This document shows, piece by piece, positions 20,079-30,365 of a stretch of DNA of 64,000 nt; the stretch's first letter is position 1, and the number at the start of each line of letters is the position of its first letter. Location: positions 124,001 to 188,000 of the forward strand of contig CAWCBA010000005.1 in NCBI GenBank assembly GCA_963793675.1, in the 5' to 3' direction. The position numbers and the translations under genes are program-made. The notes beneath the pieces were generated by a model. It was not told the origin of the DNA. It saw only the letters and a list, made by a program, of their open reading frames with translations, and ran no database searches. Origin of the DNA: RPQJ01 sp963793675 (GTDB taxonomy: Bacteria; Pseudomonadota; Gammaproteobacteria; Steroidobacterales; Steroidobacteraceae).

Positions 20079-21935
20079 ATGCGTTCGAGCTGGCGCCCGG
20101 GGGTGGGCCCGCTGCTCCGCGGAGTGCGGTCGTTGGGCATCGTGGCGGCCACGCTGTTCGCGTTTGCGTCCGGTGGCGGGGATGCAGCGGCGGCAACTGC
20201 AGACCCACCGAGCTGCCGCGTGGTGCGGTTGGCGGACGTCGGCTGGACCGCGGAAACGGCAACGACGGCCGTGCTGGGCCAGATGCTGACGGACCTGGGT
20301 TACAAGCCGGTGATCACCGTGCTTGCGGTGCCGGTTACGCTGGAATCGATGAAGAACGGCGACATCGATGTCTTCCTCGGCAACTGGATGCCGGCGCAGG
20401 AATCGATACTGAAGCCGTATACCGCTGAAGGCTCCGTCGAGGTCGTTCGCAACAACCTGGTTGGCGCGAAGTACACGCTCGCCGTCCCCGACTATCTCTA
20501 CGACGCAGGGCTCAAGGACTTCTCCGACATCCACCGATTCCGAAAAGAGCTGGGGGCATCGATTTACGGCATCGAGCCCGGCAATGACGGCAATGGCCTG
20601 ATCCTCGGCCTGATCAAGAGGAATGAGTTCAATCTCGGTGGCTTCAAGCTCATCGAATCGAGCGAGCAAGGAATGCTCGCACAGGTCGAACGGGCCTACC
20701 GGACCAAGGCACCTGTCGTGTTCCTGGCGTGGGCCCCACATCCGATGAACACGCACTTCAAGTTGCGATACCTCACCGGTGGCGATGCGACCTTCGGTCC
20801 GGATTACGGTGCCGCCACCGTCAGCACTCTGGTGCGCAGGGGCTACCAGCAGGAATGCCCTAACGTCACGCAGTTGCTCAGGAACCTCGAGTTTTCAGTC
20901 GAACTCGAGAACGAGTGGATGGACCGCATCCTGAGCGACAAGGTACGGACCGCCGACCTCGCAGTCGAGTGGCTCGCCAAGCGTCAGCCCGTCGTGGAAA
21001 CATGGCTCGCCGGCGTCACTCGCATTGATGGCCAGTCCGCGCTGCAGGCCGTCGACGGACCGGCGAAGATTGGTCAACTGAGTGCGTTCGAAGACTGGAT
21101 CACGGCCAACAGGATTCCGGTCGGTGACAGCGCCACGACGTTCGTCGAATACACCAAGAAACACGCCCGCGGACTGTTCGATGGCGTCGCTGCCGTGCTG
21201 ACCGGTTCGACCAACGTCATCGCGCGGATCCTGCACGGCGTTCCAGCGCCCGCGCTCATCGTGCTGATCGCCGCCCTGTCATGGGTGTTGCGGCGATCGC
21301 TGGGCCTCGTCGTGTTCGTCGTGCTCGCGTTGCTGTTCATCATGAACCAGGGCTACTGGGACGCCACGCTCGAGACGCTGACGCTGGTGCTCGTCGCTGC
21401 GATCGTGGCCACCGTGATCGGCGTCCCGCTCGGGATCTGGGGCGCGAAACGGCCGCGGATGTACGCGGCGATGCGACCGGTACTCGACCTGATGCAGACC
21501 TTGCCGACGTTTGTCTACCTGACGCCGACGCTGGTGCTGTTCGGACTCGGCATCGTGCCGGGGCTGATCTCCACGATCATCTTCGCCTTGCCGGCGCCGA
21601 TCCGCCTGACGCAGATCGGCATCTCGTCCGTACCGAAGACGCTGCGCGAAGCGGGACAGGCGTTTGGTGCCACGCCGATGCAACTCCTGTTCAAGGTGGA
21701 GTTGCCGAGTGCCGGGCCGATGATTCTCGCCGGCATCACCCAATGCATCATGCTCAGCCTGTCGATGGTCGTGATCGCGGCACTGGTGGGAGCGGGCGGA
21801 CTCGGCGTGCCGGTCGTGCGCGCACTCAACACCGTGCAGGTCGGCATGGGCTTCGAGGCTGGCATAGCCATCGTGCTGCTCGCCATCATGCTCGATCGCA
21901 TCAGCCGGCCGGCTGAGAAGAAGGGGCAGGAATGA
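20079..21935 (+). CDS. Glycine betaine/choline-type ABC importer: substrate-binding domain fused to permease
   Basis: 618 residues from the ATG at 20079, chosen for its AGGGGAAGG ribosome site; an in-frame start at 20013 lacks one. Residues about 1-40 are a signal peptide. About 40-330 form an OpuAC/ProX-type binding domain (GNWMPAQESILKPY, VVFLAWAPHPMN) with the tryptophans expected for quaternary-amine binding. The C-terminal 230 residues form a BPD_transp_1 permease with several membrane helices and the EAA-like loop LREAGQAFGATPMQLLFKVE. Binding-protein/permease fusions are known in OpuF/ChoSB-like systems. The stop overlaps the ATPase gene by four bases. Confidence 0.88.
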   Translation: MRSSWRPGVGPLLRGVRSLGIVAATLFAFASGGGDAAAATADPPSCRVVRLADVGWTAETATTAVLGQMLTDLGYKPVITVLAVPVTLESMKNGDIDVFLGNWMPAQESILKPYTAEGSVEVVRNNLVGAKYTLAVPDYLYDAGLKDFSDIHRFRKELGASIYGIEPGNDGNGLILGLIKRNEFNLGGFKLIESSEQGMLAQVERAYRTKAPVVFLAWAPHPMNTHFKLRYLTGGDATFGPDYGAATVSTLVRRGYQQECPNVTQLLRNLEFSVELENEWMDRILSDKVRTADLAVEWLAKRQPVVETWLAGVTRIDGQSALQAVDGPAKIGQLSAFEDWITANRIPVGDSATTFVEYTKKHARGLFDGVAAVLTGSTNVIARILHGVPAPALIVLIAALSWVLRRSLGLVVFVVLALLFIMNQGYWDATLETLTLVLVAAIVATVIGVPLGIWGAKRPRMYAAMRPVLDLMQTLPTFVYLTPTLVLFGLGIVPGLISTIIFALPAPIRLTQIGISSVPKTLREAGQAFGATPMQLLFKVELPSAGPMILAGITQCIMLSLSMVVIAALVGAGGLGVPVVRALNTVQVGMGFEAGIAIVLLAIMLDRISRPAEKKGQE

Positions 21936-23150
21936 GCAGCGCAGCGCTCGAATTCGACCAGGTCGACATCCTCTTTTCCGCCGAGTCGGGACGCAAGCGC
22001 GAAGCCGCGATCAAGTCCGCGCTGCAGCGACTCGACGAAGGCCGCGACCGCAACGAGATCGAGACCGCGACGGGCGTCGTCGTCGGCGTGAGCCAGGCGA
22101 GCCTCGCCGTCCAGCGAGGGCAGATCTCCGTGCTGATGGGCCTGTCCGGCTCCGGCAAATCGACGCTGCTGCGGGCGGCGAACGGTCTCAACCGCGTCAC
22201 TCGCGGCCACGTGCTGGTCAACGATGGCGAGAAACAGGTCGACGTCGCCACGTGCGACGCGGCCACGTTGCGCCGCCTGCGCCGCGGCACGATCGCCATG
22301 ATCTTCCAGCAATTCGGCCTGCTGCCGTGGCGCACCGTGCGCGAGAACGTCGGGCTCGGCCTCGAGCTGCGCGGCGAACCGTCCGCGGAACGGCGTCGCA
22401 TCGTCGACGAGAAACTGCAACTGGTCGGGTTGGAGCGCTGGGCGGATCGTTACGGACACGAACTGTCGGGCGGTATGCAGCAGCGCGTCGGCCTGGCACG
22501 TGCGTTTGCAACCGACGCCCCGATCCTGCTGATGGACGAGCCGTTCTCGGCGCTCGACCCGCTGATCCGCACCAAGCTGCAGGACGAGTTGCTGGCGCTG
22601 CAGGCGCGCGTGCGCAAGACGATCCTGTTCGTCACGCACGATCTGGACGAAGCGCTCAAGCTCGGCAACCAGACGACGGTGCTCGAAGGCGGGCGCATCG
22701 TGCAGACCGGCACGCCCGAGGACATCGTGCTGCGCCCGGCAAATGCCTATGTCGGCGAGTTCGTGCAGCACATGAATCCGCTGCACGTCCTGAATGGCCG
22801 CATGGTGATGCGCCCATGGGCCGATCTCACCGCAGATGGCCCGCTGCGCTGGCTCGATCCGGGCCGGCAGTTCAGCGCCGTTCTCGACGAGCATGGCCAC
22901 CCGGTCGCGGCGGAATTCGAGGGCCAGGCACTCGGAATTCGTACGTCGCCGGCGGAAGGCGAGGGCCTCATCGTCGCCGACGTGGACACGCCGCTGCGCC
23001 AGCTCATTCAATGGTGCCGGTCCGGACAGCCCCGTGCTGCTTGCCGAAGGCGGCATCGTGCAGGGCGTGTGTGGACCCACCGACGTCATTCGCGCGCTCG
23101 CCACCAGCGATGACCGCGCTCGCGCCCCAGCCCAATCCGACCCGACCTGA
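21932..23150 (+). CDS. Glycine betaine/choline-type ABC importer ATPase with C-terminal CBS-like region (one frame break)
   Basis: About 405 residues. The ProV/OpuAA-type N-terminal extension leads to Walker A GLSGSGKST (residues 70-78), Q-loop MIFQQFGLLPWR, signature ELSGGMQQRVGLARA and Walker B ILLMDEPFSALDP. The C-terminus is CBS-like; after a frame break near 23020 it continues as PVLLAEGGIVQGVCGPTDVI and ends at TGA 23148-23150. CBS domains in this family sense ionic strength or nucleotides. The ATGA overlap with the preceding gene shows coupling. Transport of a quaternary amine fits the downstream demethylases. Confidence 0.88.
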
Positions 23151-23160
23151 CCTGACCTGA
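23146..23160 (+). repeat. Short tandem repeat (CCTGA)x3 at the ATPase stop codon
   Basis: Three exact copies of CCTGA, preceded by the near copy CCCGA. The first copy contains the TGA stop of the ATPase gene. Slippage here would not change the protein much because every unit offers a stop in this frame or soon after. Confidence 0.6.
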
Positions 23161-23184
23161 CCGATCTAACTTCTGGAGACCTGC

Positions 23185-25520
23185 ATGAGCATCCGTCACC
23201 CGCGGACCACGGCCGCACGCGCTTCAGGATCGATCGCCGGTGCCGTCGCGGCGGCACTTGCAATGGGTGCGCCCCTGCCGGCGCATGCGCAGCAGGCCGG
23301 TGCCGGTTCCGGCATCGAGGAAATCGTCGTCACGGCCCAGCGCCGCGAGGAGAACCTGCAGGACGTCGGCATTGCCGTCACGGCCCTCGGCGCGCGATGC
23401 TCACCGACCTGAACATCAACACGGCGACGGACATCACGCGCGCCGTGCCCAGCCTGAAGATGAACGCGTACTCATCCTCGCAGGTGGTCTTCAACATCCG
23501 CGGCGTGTCGCAGAACGACTACGGTGACCAGCAGGAGCCGCCGGTCGCCGTGTACCAGGACGACAGCTACGCCAGTTCGATCAACGTCGCCAGTTTCCCG
23601 ATTTTCGACCTCGCGCGCGTCGAAGTGCTGCGCGGACCGCAGGGCACACTGTTCGGCCGCAACGCGACGGGTGGCGCGATCCAGTTCGTGTCCAACAAGC
23701 CGACCAGGGACTTCGAGGGTTACGCCACTGTCACGGCCGGCAGCTACAACCAGTTCATCGTCGAGGGGGCCGTGTCGGGCCCGTTCACGGACAACTTCCA
23801 GGGACGCATCGCCGCCATCAGCAACACCGACGACGGCTACATGGAATCCGTCGTCGCCGGCGTGCCGGACCGGGGCGGCAATGACCACTACGCGGTGCGC
23901 GGGCAGCTCGCGTGGCAGCCTTCCGAGACGATGGACCTGAACCTCATCGTCCGCTACATGAAGGCGAACAAGGAGACGCAGGCGGGCCTCTATTCACAGG
24001 AACCTGCATGCCCGAACGACCAGTTCCAGGGCGAATTTACGCAACCCGATCAGTCGTGCGCCTTCTGGGGCACGGGGCCGGGCGAGGGCGGCACGGGGTA
24101 TCGCAACGACGCGATCACGCCGAGCCGCGGCGGCGATCCGTGGAAGACCGCGGAAACGCAACGTTCCTACGTCGATCGGGAGATCACCGGTGCCACGCTG
24201 CACTTCGACTGGGACATCGGCGAGCTGCACCTGGTCTCGATCACCGACTACCAGGACGCCACCAAGTTCTACCTCGAGGGCGGCGACGCCTCGCCCGTGG
24301 ACGGCGTGCTGTTCTACCAGGGCAGCGACCTCGAGCAGTATTCGCAGGAATTCCGCCTGTCGGGCCAGATGGGTGCCCACACCTGGGTGGCCGGCCTGTA
24401 CGGCATGAAGGTCGACGGCAAGTACACCGGCAAGTTCGCCGATCCGTTCTACGGCTACGACCCGACCGTCGAAATGTCGCAGAAGACGACGTCGTACGCG
24501 GTCTTCGCGCAGGACGAATGGCAGTTCGCCGACGCCTGGAAGCTGATCGTCGGCGCCCGCTACTGGAACGACGAGCGCGAAGGCACCTACTTCGGCACGG
24601 CGCCGGAAGTGCCGGGGTTCTCGGCGCCGGTCACGATCATCTTCAACCAGCGCGAAGTGTCGCCGACGGGCGGATCGATCACGCCGAAGGACGCGAAGAA
24701 TAGCTTCGACGGCGTCACGGCGCGCGTGCAGCTCGACTGGAAGCCGACCGACGACCTGCTGCTGTACGCCAGCTTCAACCGCGGCAGCAAGAGCGGCGGC
24801 TACACGTTCTCGACGGGCACGCCGTACGACCCGGACGGCAGTCTCACGATCCCGCGCACGTTTCTCGAAGGCATGCCCTTCAAAGAGGAAACGCTGGATG
24901 CATTCGAACTCGGCGCGAAGACCAGGCTGGGTGCTTCGACGACCCTCAACGTCGCTGCGTTTTACTACGACTATTCCGACTACCAGGCCTTCGCACAGTT
25001 CGGCCCGGTGCAGACCGTCATCAACCTCGATGCCGAGACGACCGGTCTCGAGGCCGAACTCACGTCGCGCCCCATCGAGGGGCTGACGCTGCAGCTCGGC
25101 GCCTCGTTCCTCGACACCAAGGTCAAGGACGTGCCGCTGCCTGACGGCGTCACGATCGAGGATCACGACCTGCCGCAGGCGCCGGATTTCTCCGGCAACG
25201 CGCTTGCCCGGTACGAGTTTGGCCTTGCCGGCGGCACCTTCGGGCTTCAGGGTGACGTGCAGTACTCGAGCAAGTTCTGCTTCACGGTGCTCTGCGCACC
25301 GGTCGAGCAGGAAGATGCCTACACCGTGGCGAACGCAAGGCTGAGCTACGACAGCGGCAGCGGTCGCTGGAGTGTGGCGGCCTTCGTCAACAACCTGTTC
25401 GAGGAGAAGTACCGGGTGTACGCGTTCGACAGCTCGTTGTTCTCGGGCGTGGTGGCCGGCGTCTACGCCAAGCCGCGCTGGTACGGCCTGAGCGCCAGCT
25501 ACCGATTCGGCGCGCCCTGA
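23185..25520 (+). CDS. TonB-dependent outer-membrane receptor A (one frame break)
   Basis: About 778 residues. Residues 1-35 are a signal peptide ending AHAQQ. The plug region starts EEIVVTAQRREENLQDVGI; a frame break near 23395 joins it to the rest (VFNIRGVSQNDYGDQQEPPV, RVEVLRGPQGTLFGRNATGG). The barrel ends in a C-terminal strand YGLSASYRFGAP. Such receptors take up large or scarce ligands across the outer membrane with TonB energy. It lies 34 bp after the ABC importer and before mttB copy 2, so it may deliver a methylated amine or a corrinoid; the ligand is not readable from sequence. Confidence 0.88.
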
Positions 25521-25534
25521 TCCTGGACCGGGCT

Positions 25535-25563
25535 CCCGCGTGTCGCCCTGGGTGACGCGCGGG
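25535..25563 (+). terminator. Hairpin after receptor A, possible terminator
   Basis: CCCGCGTGTC and GACGCGCGGG form a 10-bp stem (one G-U pair) with a 9-nt loop, 14 bp past the receptor stop. No T-run follows, so it may only be an mRNA-end hairpin or need Rho. Confidence 0.45.
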
Positions 25564-25646
25564 GGCAAGTCATTGTCGCAAATTGATCAGTCGCCCGGCA
25601 GTGGGGCGACCATACTGGTTTCCTCGCAGCCGGGAACGGAACCACC

Positions 25647-27227
25647 ATGTCCAGCATGGAAGAACAGCAGCCCGCCGCCGACCGGCGCCCGCAACGCACC
25701 AGCGGCCGTGACGCCAAGCGTGCCGCGCGTGCGGCCCGCGCCGGCGCCTCCATTCCATACATCACGCGCTCGATCCCGTACTTCGAGGTCCTGACCGAAG
25801 AGGGCCTGTCGATCATCGAGCAGAATGCCGAGACGATCCTCGCGGAATACGGCATCGAGTTCCGCGAGGACGACGAAGCGCTGGCCATCTGGAAGGCCGC
25901 AGGCGCCGAGGTCCAGGGCTCGCTGGTCAAGTTCCCGCGTGGCATGTGCCGCGGACTGGTGCAGGACAATGCACCGCGCGAGTTCGTGCAGTACGCGCGC
26001 AACCCGGCGCGCAACGTCCGCATCGGCGGCAACTCGACGGTATTCGCCCCGGCCTATGGTTCGCCGTTCATCCTGAACGCGGACGAGGGCCGTCGTTACG
26101 CCCGGATCGACGATTTCCGCAATTTCGTCAAGCTCGCCTACATGGCGAATTCGCTGCACCACTCCGGCGGCACGATCTGCGAGCCGGTGGACCTGCCGGT
26201 GAACAAGCGCCATCTCGACATGGTGTACAGCCACATCAAGTACAGCGACAAGGCCTTCATGGGCTCGGTCACTGCGCCCGAGCGCGCGCACGACAGTGTC
26301 GAGCTGGCGAAGATCGCCTTCGGCGCCGACGCGGTCGATCCTGCGACCGGCAGGCTGCGCACGATGATGATCAGCCTGATCAACGTGAACTCGCCGATGG
26401 TCTACGACGCGACCATGCTCGGCGCGCTCAAGGTGTACGCGCGCGCGAACCAGGCGACCATCATCACGCCCTTCATCCTGTCGGGCGCGATGTCGCCCGT
26501 GACGGTGGCGGGTACGGCGGCGCAGACGCTCGCGGAAGCGCTGGCCGGCATGGCGTTCGCACAGCTCGTGAACCCGGGCGCCCCGGTGGTGATGGGAAGC
26601 TTCGCTTCGTCGATCTCGATGCAGTCGGGTGCGCCGACGTTCGGCACGCCTGAGCCGGCCCTCGTGCTGTACACGATGGCGGCGCTGGCGCGGCGACTCG
26701 GCGTGCCATTCCGCTCTGGCGGCAGCCTGTGCGCGTCGAAGGTGCCCGACGCGCAGGCCGCGTTCGAGTCGGCGCAGACACTGCTGCCGACGTGCCTGGC
26801 TGGCGTCAACTTCGTGCTGCACACCGCAGGATGGCTCGAGGGTGGCCTCGCGATGGGGTACGAAAAATTCATGATGGACGTGGACCAGGCCGGCATGATG
26901 CACACGCTGCTCGCCGGCGTGGACCTCACTCCCAATGGCCAGGCGATGGACGCCATCAAGGAAGTCGGGCCTGGCAACCACTTCCTGGGTTGCGCCCACA
27001 CCCAGGCCAATTTCGAAAGCGCGTTCTACCGCTCGCCGCTGGCCGACAACAACAGCTACGAGCAGTGGCAGGCCGAGGGCTCGCTCGACATGGCGCAGCG
27101 CGCCAATGCGCTCTGGAAGCGTCAGCTGGACGAATACGTGCCACCGCCGCTCGATCCGGCCGTGGACGAGGCGCTGCTCGACTACATCAACCGGCAGAAG
27201 GCTGCGACGCCCGACTCGAACGTCTGA
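25647..27227 (+). CDS. mttB: Non-pyrrolysine MttB-family methyltransferase, copy 2
   Basis: Intact, 526 residues. A basic N-terminus precedes the family core: LSIIEQNAETILAEYGIEF, ITPFILSGAMSPVTVAG, VMGSFASSISMQSGAPTFGT and NHFLGCAHTQANFESAFYR. No in-frame amber codon. It is the most divergent of the three copies: it has SSIS where copies 1 and 3 have TSNVDM, and an AHHSGG-like substrate region, so it may use a different methyl donor. A GGAACGGA-like ribosome site precedes the ATG. It faces the corrinoid operon, with a REP-like palindrome between the two 3' ends. Confidence 0.88.
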   Translation: MSSMEEQQPAADRRPQRTSGRDAKRAARAARAGASIPYITRSIPYFEVLTEEGLSIIEQNAETILAEYGIEFREDDEALAIWKAAGAEVQGSLVKFPRGMCRGLVQDNAPREFVQYARNPARNVRIGGNSTVFAPAYGSPFILNADEGRRYARIDDFRNFVKLAYMANSLHHSGGTICEPVDLPVNKRHLDMVYSHIKYSDKAFMGSVTAPERAHDSVELAKIAFGADAVDPATGRLRTMMISLINVNSPMVYDATMLGALKVYARANQATIITPFILSGAMSPVTVAGTAAQTLAEALAGMAFAQLVNPGAPVVMGSFASSISMQSGAPTFGTPEPALVLYTMAALARRLGVPFRSGGSLCASKVPDAQAAFESAQTLLPTCLAGVNFVLHTAGWLEGGLAMGYEKFMMDVDQAGMMHTLLAGVDLTPNGQAMDAIKEVGPGNHFLGCAHTQANFESAFYRSPLADNNSYEQWQAEGSLDMAQRANALWKRQLDEYVPPPLDPAVDEALLDYINRQKAATPDSNV

Positions 27228-27285
27228 CACGATCGCCTCACCCGCATCAGCGGGAGAGGTCGCGGGTAGGGCGGGTGAGCGTGCG

Positions 27286-27342
27286 AGAAATAGGGGACGC
27301 TCACCTATTTCCGTGAGAAATAGGTGAGCGTCCCCTATTTCT
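27286..27342. repeat. REP-like nested palindrome, copy 1
   Basis: Two perfect 26-bp arms (27286-27311 and 27317-27342) separated by CGTGA. Each arm is itself a hairpin: GAAATAGG and CCTATTTC flank a 9-bp centre (GGACGCTCA). It lies between the convergent 3' ends of mttB copy 2 and the corrinoid activator and could serve as a two-way terminator. The same arms recur at 37363-37433. The family resembles extragenic palindromes mobilised by REP-associated tyrosine transposases; no such transposase is in the window. Confidence 0.85.
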
Positions 27343-27397
27343 GGGACCGGTTCGGCGAGCAAGCACCGTCCACCGTGCCGCGGCTTCCGGTGCAGAC

Positions 27398-29421
27398 TTA
27401 CGCCGGTCGCACCGGCCGTCGACTCTTGCTGCCCCTCGTCTCGCCCGCCGGCTGCGCCGCCGTCTTGAGCGGCGGCAACTCGACGACCTTGCGCAGGTTG
27501 GGGTAATCCGCGGTCTTGTGCGGAATCGCCATCGCCTCGACGAAATGCTCCTGGAAGCGTGGCTCGATCGCCGTCTCGATCTTTTCGACTCGCCCGACCA
27601 GCGTCTCGATCGTCTGGCGCGACCGTGAATCGAGCAACGCGATGCGTGCGCCCGTACCGGCGGCGTTGCCGGCGGACGTGACCTTGGTCAGGTCGCAGTC
27701 GGGAATCATGCCGAGCACGGTCGCGTACATCACGTCGATGTGGGCGCCGAACGCGCCAGCCAGCCGGATGCGGTCGAGCTTCTCGACGCCAAGCCGTTCC
27801 ATCAGCAGGCGAATGCCGGCCATCAGGGCCGCCTTGGCGAGCTGGATCGCGCGCACGTCGTTCTGCGCGATGCAGAGCGTCTGCGCGCCTTCGTGCAGCA
27901 CGTAAGAGTACGTGCGCCCGCTCGCCACGACGCGCGGCGAGCGCGCTGCCAGCGCGCCGTCGATGACGCCGTCCTGGGTGATGATGCCGGCGAGGTACAT
28001 CTCGGCGATCACCTCGATGATGCCCGAGCCGCAGACGCCGGTGACACCCGTGTTCCTGACGGCGTCCGCAAAGCCGGGATCGTCGGACCAGAGGTCGGAG
28101 CCGATGACCTTGAAGCGCGGCTCGAGCGTCGCACGGTCGATGCGCACCCGCTCGATTGCGCCGGGCGCGGCGCGCTGGCCGCAGCTGATCTGCGCGCCTT
28201 CGAACGCGGGGCCCGTGGGGCTCGAGCAGGCCACGAGCCGCTTGCTGTTGCCGAGCACGATCTCGGCGTTGGTGCCGACATCCACCAGCAAGGTCATTTC
28301 TTCGGTCAGGTCCGGCCGTTCCGCCAGGATGACGCCCGCGGTGTCCGCGCCAACGTGACCCGCAATGCAGGGCAGGGCATAGACCCGGGCATTGGGATGA
28401 AGTGCGATGCCGAGCTCGGCCGCCGTCACGGTCACTGCACGGTCGATCGCGAGCGCAAACGGCGCGCCGCCGAGTTCCACCGGGTCGATGCCGAGCACGA
28501 GGTGATGCATGATCGGGTTGCCGACGAGCGTCACCTCGAGAATCGATTCCTTGTCGACGCCCGCCGACGTCGGCCACCTCAGCCGCCAGCTCGCTCAATG
28601 CTTCGCGCACGGCGGCCGTCATCTGCCTGGCGCCGCCCGGATTCATCATCGAATACGAGACGCGGCTCATGAGGTCTTCGCCGAAGCGGATCTGCGGGTT
28701 CATGCGTCCCGCGGAGGCCACGACTTCGCCGCTGACGAGGTCGCACAGGTGCGCCGCGATCGTGGTCGAGCCCACGTCGACGGCGAGACCGAACGCCGTT
28801 TCATGGAACCCCGGCCACACCGCGATGATCCGCGACGTATCGTGGACCGCCACCGTGACCTGCCACTGCCCGGCACGCAGGGCGGGCTGCAGCTGCTGCA
28901 GCACCGAGAGATCGCAGCCGAGGTTCGTGCAGCTGCCACTCGCGCTCGAGCGCCAGCTCGAGCCGCTGCAGGTCCCCCGAAGGGTCGTGCATGTCCGGCT
29001 CGGCGACTTCGACATAGTGCAGCTTCACCAGCGGGTACAGCTCGATGTCGCGCGCCTCGGCTTCCTTGCGCACCACCTGGCGGTGCACCTGGCTGTTCGA
29101 CGGCACGTCGACGACCACGTCGGCCTCGACCTTCGCCTGGCACGAGAGCCGGCGGCCCGCGGCGAGCACCTTGCGCGTGCCGTAGCGCTGTTCGGTCTCC
29201 GAGACCGGCGAGAGCGAGGCCGCGCTCGAGCGCACGCCGTGCTTGGCGAACTCGCCTTCGGCGACCAGCACCTGGCAACGGCCGCAGATCGCGCGACCGC
29301 CGCAGACCGAATCGATGTCGACGCCGAGCTGGCGCGCCGCCGTCAGCAACGGCGTGCCGACGGCAAAGCGTCCGCGCTTACCCGAGGGCGTGAAGACGAC
29401 GAGAGGATCGGTCCGCGTCAC
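27398..29421 (-). CDS. RACo-type corrinoid reductive activator (ferredoxin plus ASKHA ATPase, two frame breaks)
   Basis: About 674 residues from a GTG at 29421. Residues about 1-100 are a plant-type [2Fe-2S] ferredoxin domain with CGGRAICGRC and a later SCQA cysteine. The rest is the DUF4445/ASKHA ATPase region (FGLAVDVGSTTIAAHL, MTLLVDVGTNAEIVLGN, GVCGSGIIEVIAEMYLAG, IRLAGAFGAHIDVMYA). RACo proteins use ATP to push an electron onto corrinoid cobalt that has been oxidised to Co(II), which restores the active Co(I) state. Frame breaks near 28915 and 28565. It closes the corrinoid operon, 12 bp after the methyltransferase. In an O2-exposed cell, cobalt oxidation would be frequent, so the activator is expected. 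Confidence 0.88.
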
Positions 29422-29433
29422 CGCGTCGTTGCC

Positions 29434-30365
29434 TCAGGCCGCACCCGGGGTGCCGGCACGACGGCGCGCCCCACCTTCGCGCCGGCCACGCTGCTCGCCC
29501 GGAGCGCCCGTGCCCGGCGGCGGCACTTCGCGGAAGCGGCGGATCCAGCGCGCACAGTCGGGGTCGTGACCCATCATCACGTCGGCGGCCATGCAGGCCT
29601 TCACGATGTCGCCGTGCAGCGGATTGGTGATCGCAGAGGTCATGCCAGAGGCGATGGCCATGGTCAGGAAGCCGCTGTTGATGCCATCGCGGGCAGGCAG
29701 GCCGAAGCTGATGTTCGAGGCGCCGCAGGTGGTGTTGACCTTGAGTTCGTCGCGCAGGCGCTTGACCAGCCGCATCACCTGCACGCCGGCATGGTTGATC
29801 GCGCCGATCGGCATCACCAGCGGGTCGACGACGACGTCGGAGGCGGGGATGCCGTGATCCATCGCGCGGTGCACGATCTTCCTGGCGACCTCGAAGCGCA
29901 CGTCCGGGTCTTCGGAGATGCCGGTCTCGTCGTTCGAGATCGCGACGACCGCGGCGCCGTACTTCTTCACCAGCGGCAGCACGGTCTCGAGCCGGTCTTC
30001 TTCGCCGGTGACCGAATTGACCAGCGCCTTGCCCTTGTAGACCGCGAGGCCGGCCGCGAGCGCGGCGACGATCGACGAGTCGATCGAGAGCGGCACGTCG
30101 GTGATCGACTGCACCAGCTGGATGGCCCTGGCGAGAATCGCCGGCTCGTCGGCCAGCGGGATGCCCGCGTTCACGTCGAGCATGTGCGCGCCCGCCGCCA
30201 CCTGAGCCAGCGCATCCGATTCGACGCGGCTGAAGTCGCCTGCCGCCATTTCGGCGGCGAGCAGCTTGCGCCCGGTCGGGTTGATGCGTTCGCCGATGAT
30301 GACGAAGGGCGGTCGAAGCCGATTACGATTTCGCGCGTTGCCGAGCTGATGACGGTGTCGGTCAT
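29434..30365 (-). CDS. Methyl-tetrahydrofolate:corrinoid methyltransferase (pterin-binding, one frame break)
   Basis: About 310 residues from the ATG at 30365, which overlaps the metF stop by four bases. After about 20 residues a frame break near 30313 leads to PFVIIGERINPTGRKLLAAE, the opening typical of the AcsE/MtgA/MtvA and MetH pterin domains. Further marks are GAHMLDVNAGIP, VPLSIDSSIVAALAAG, DPLVMPIGAINHAG and TTCGASNISFGLP. It would move the methyl group from the methyl-corrinoid protein to tetrahydrofolate. The C-terminal tail (PPPGTGAPGEQRGRREGG) is low-complexity and basic. It works with the corrinoid protein at 32820 and the MttB enzymes. Confidence 0.88.

Noticed and set aside
23380..23400. 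Programmed frameshift in receptor A
   Set aside because: No slippery heptamer or downstream structure seen; many unrelated genes here have the same kind of break, so an assembly error is simpler.
25587..29015. 1142-residue minus-strand open frame
   Set aside because: Only its first 150 residues belong to the RACo gene; the rest is antisense to mttB copy 2, joined by a frame break.
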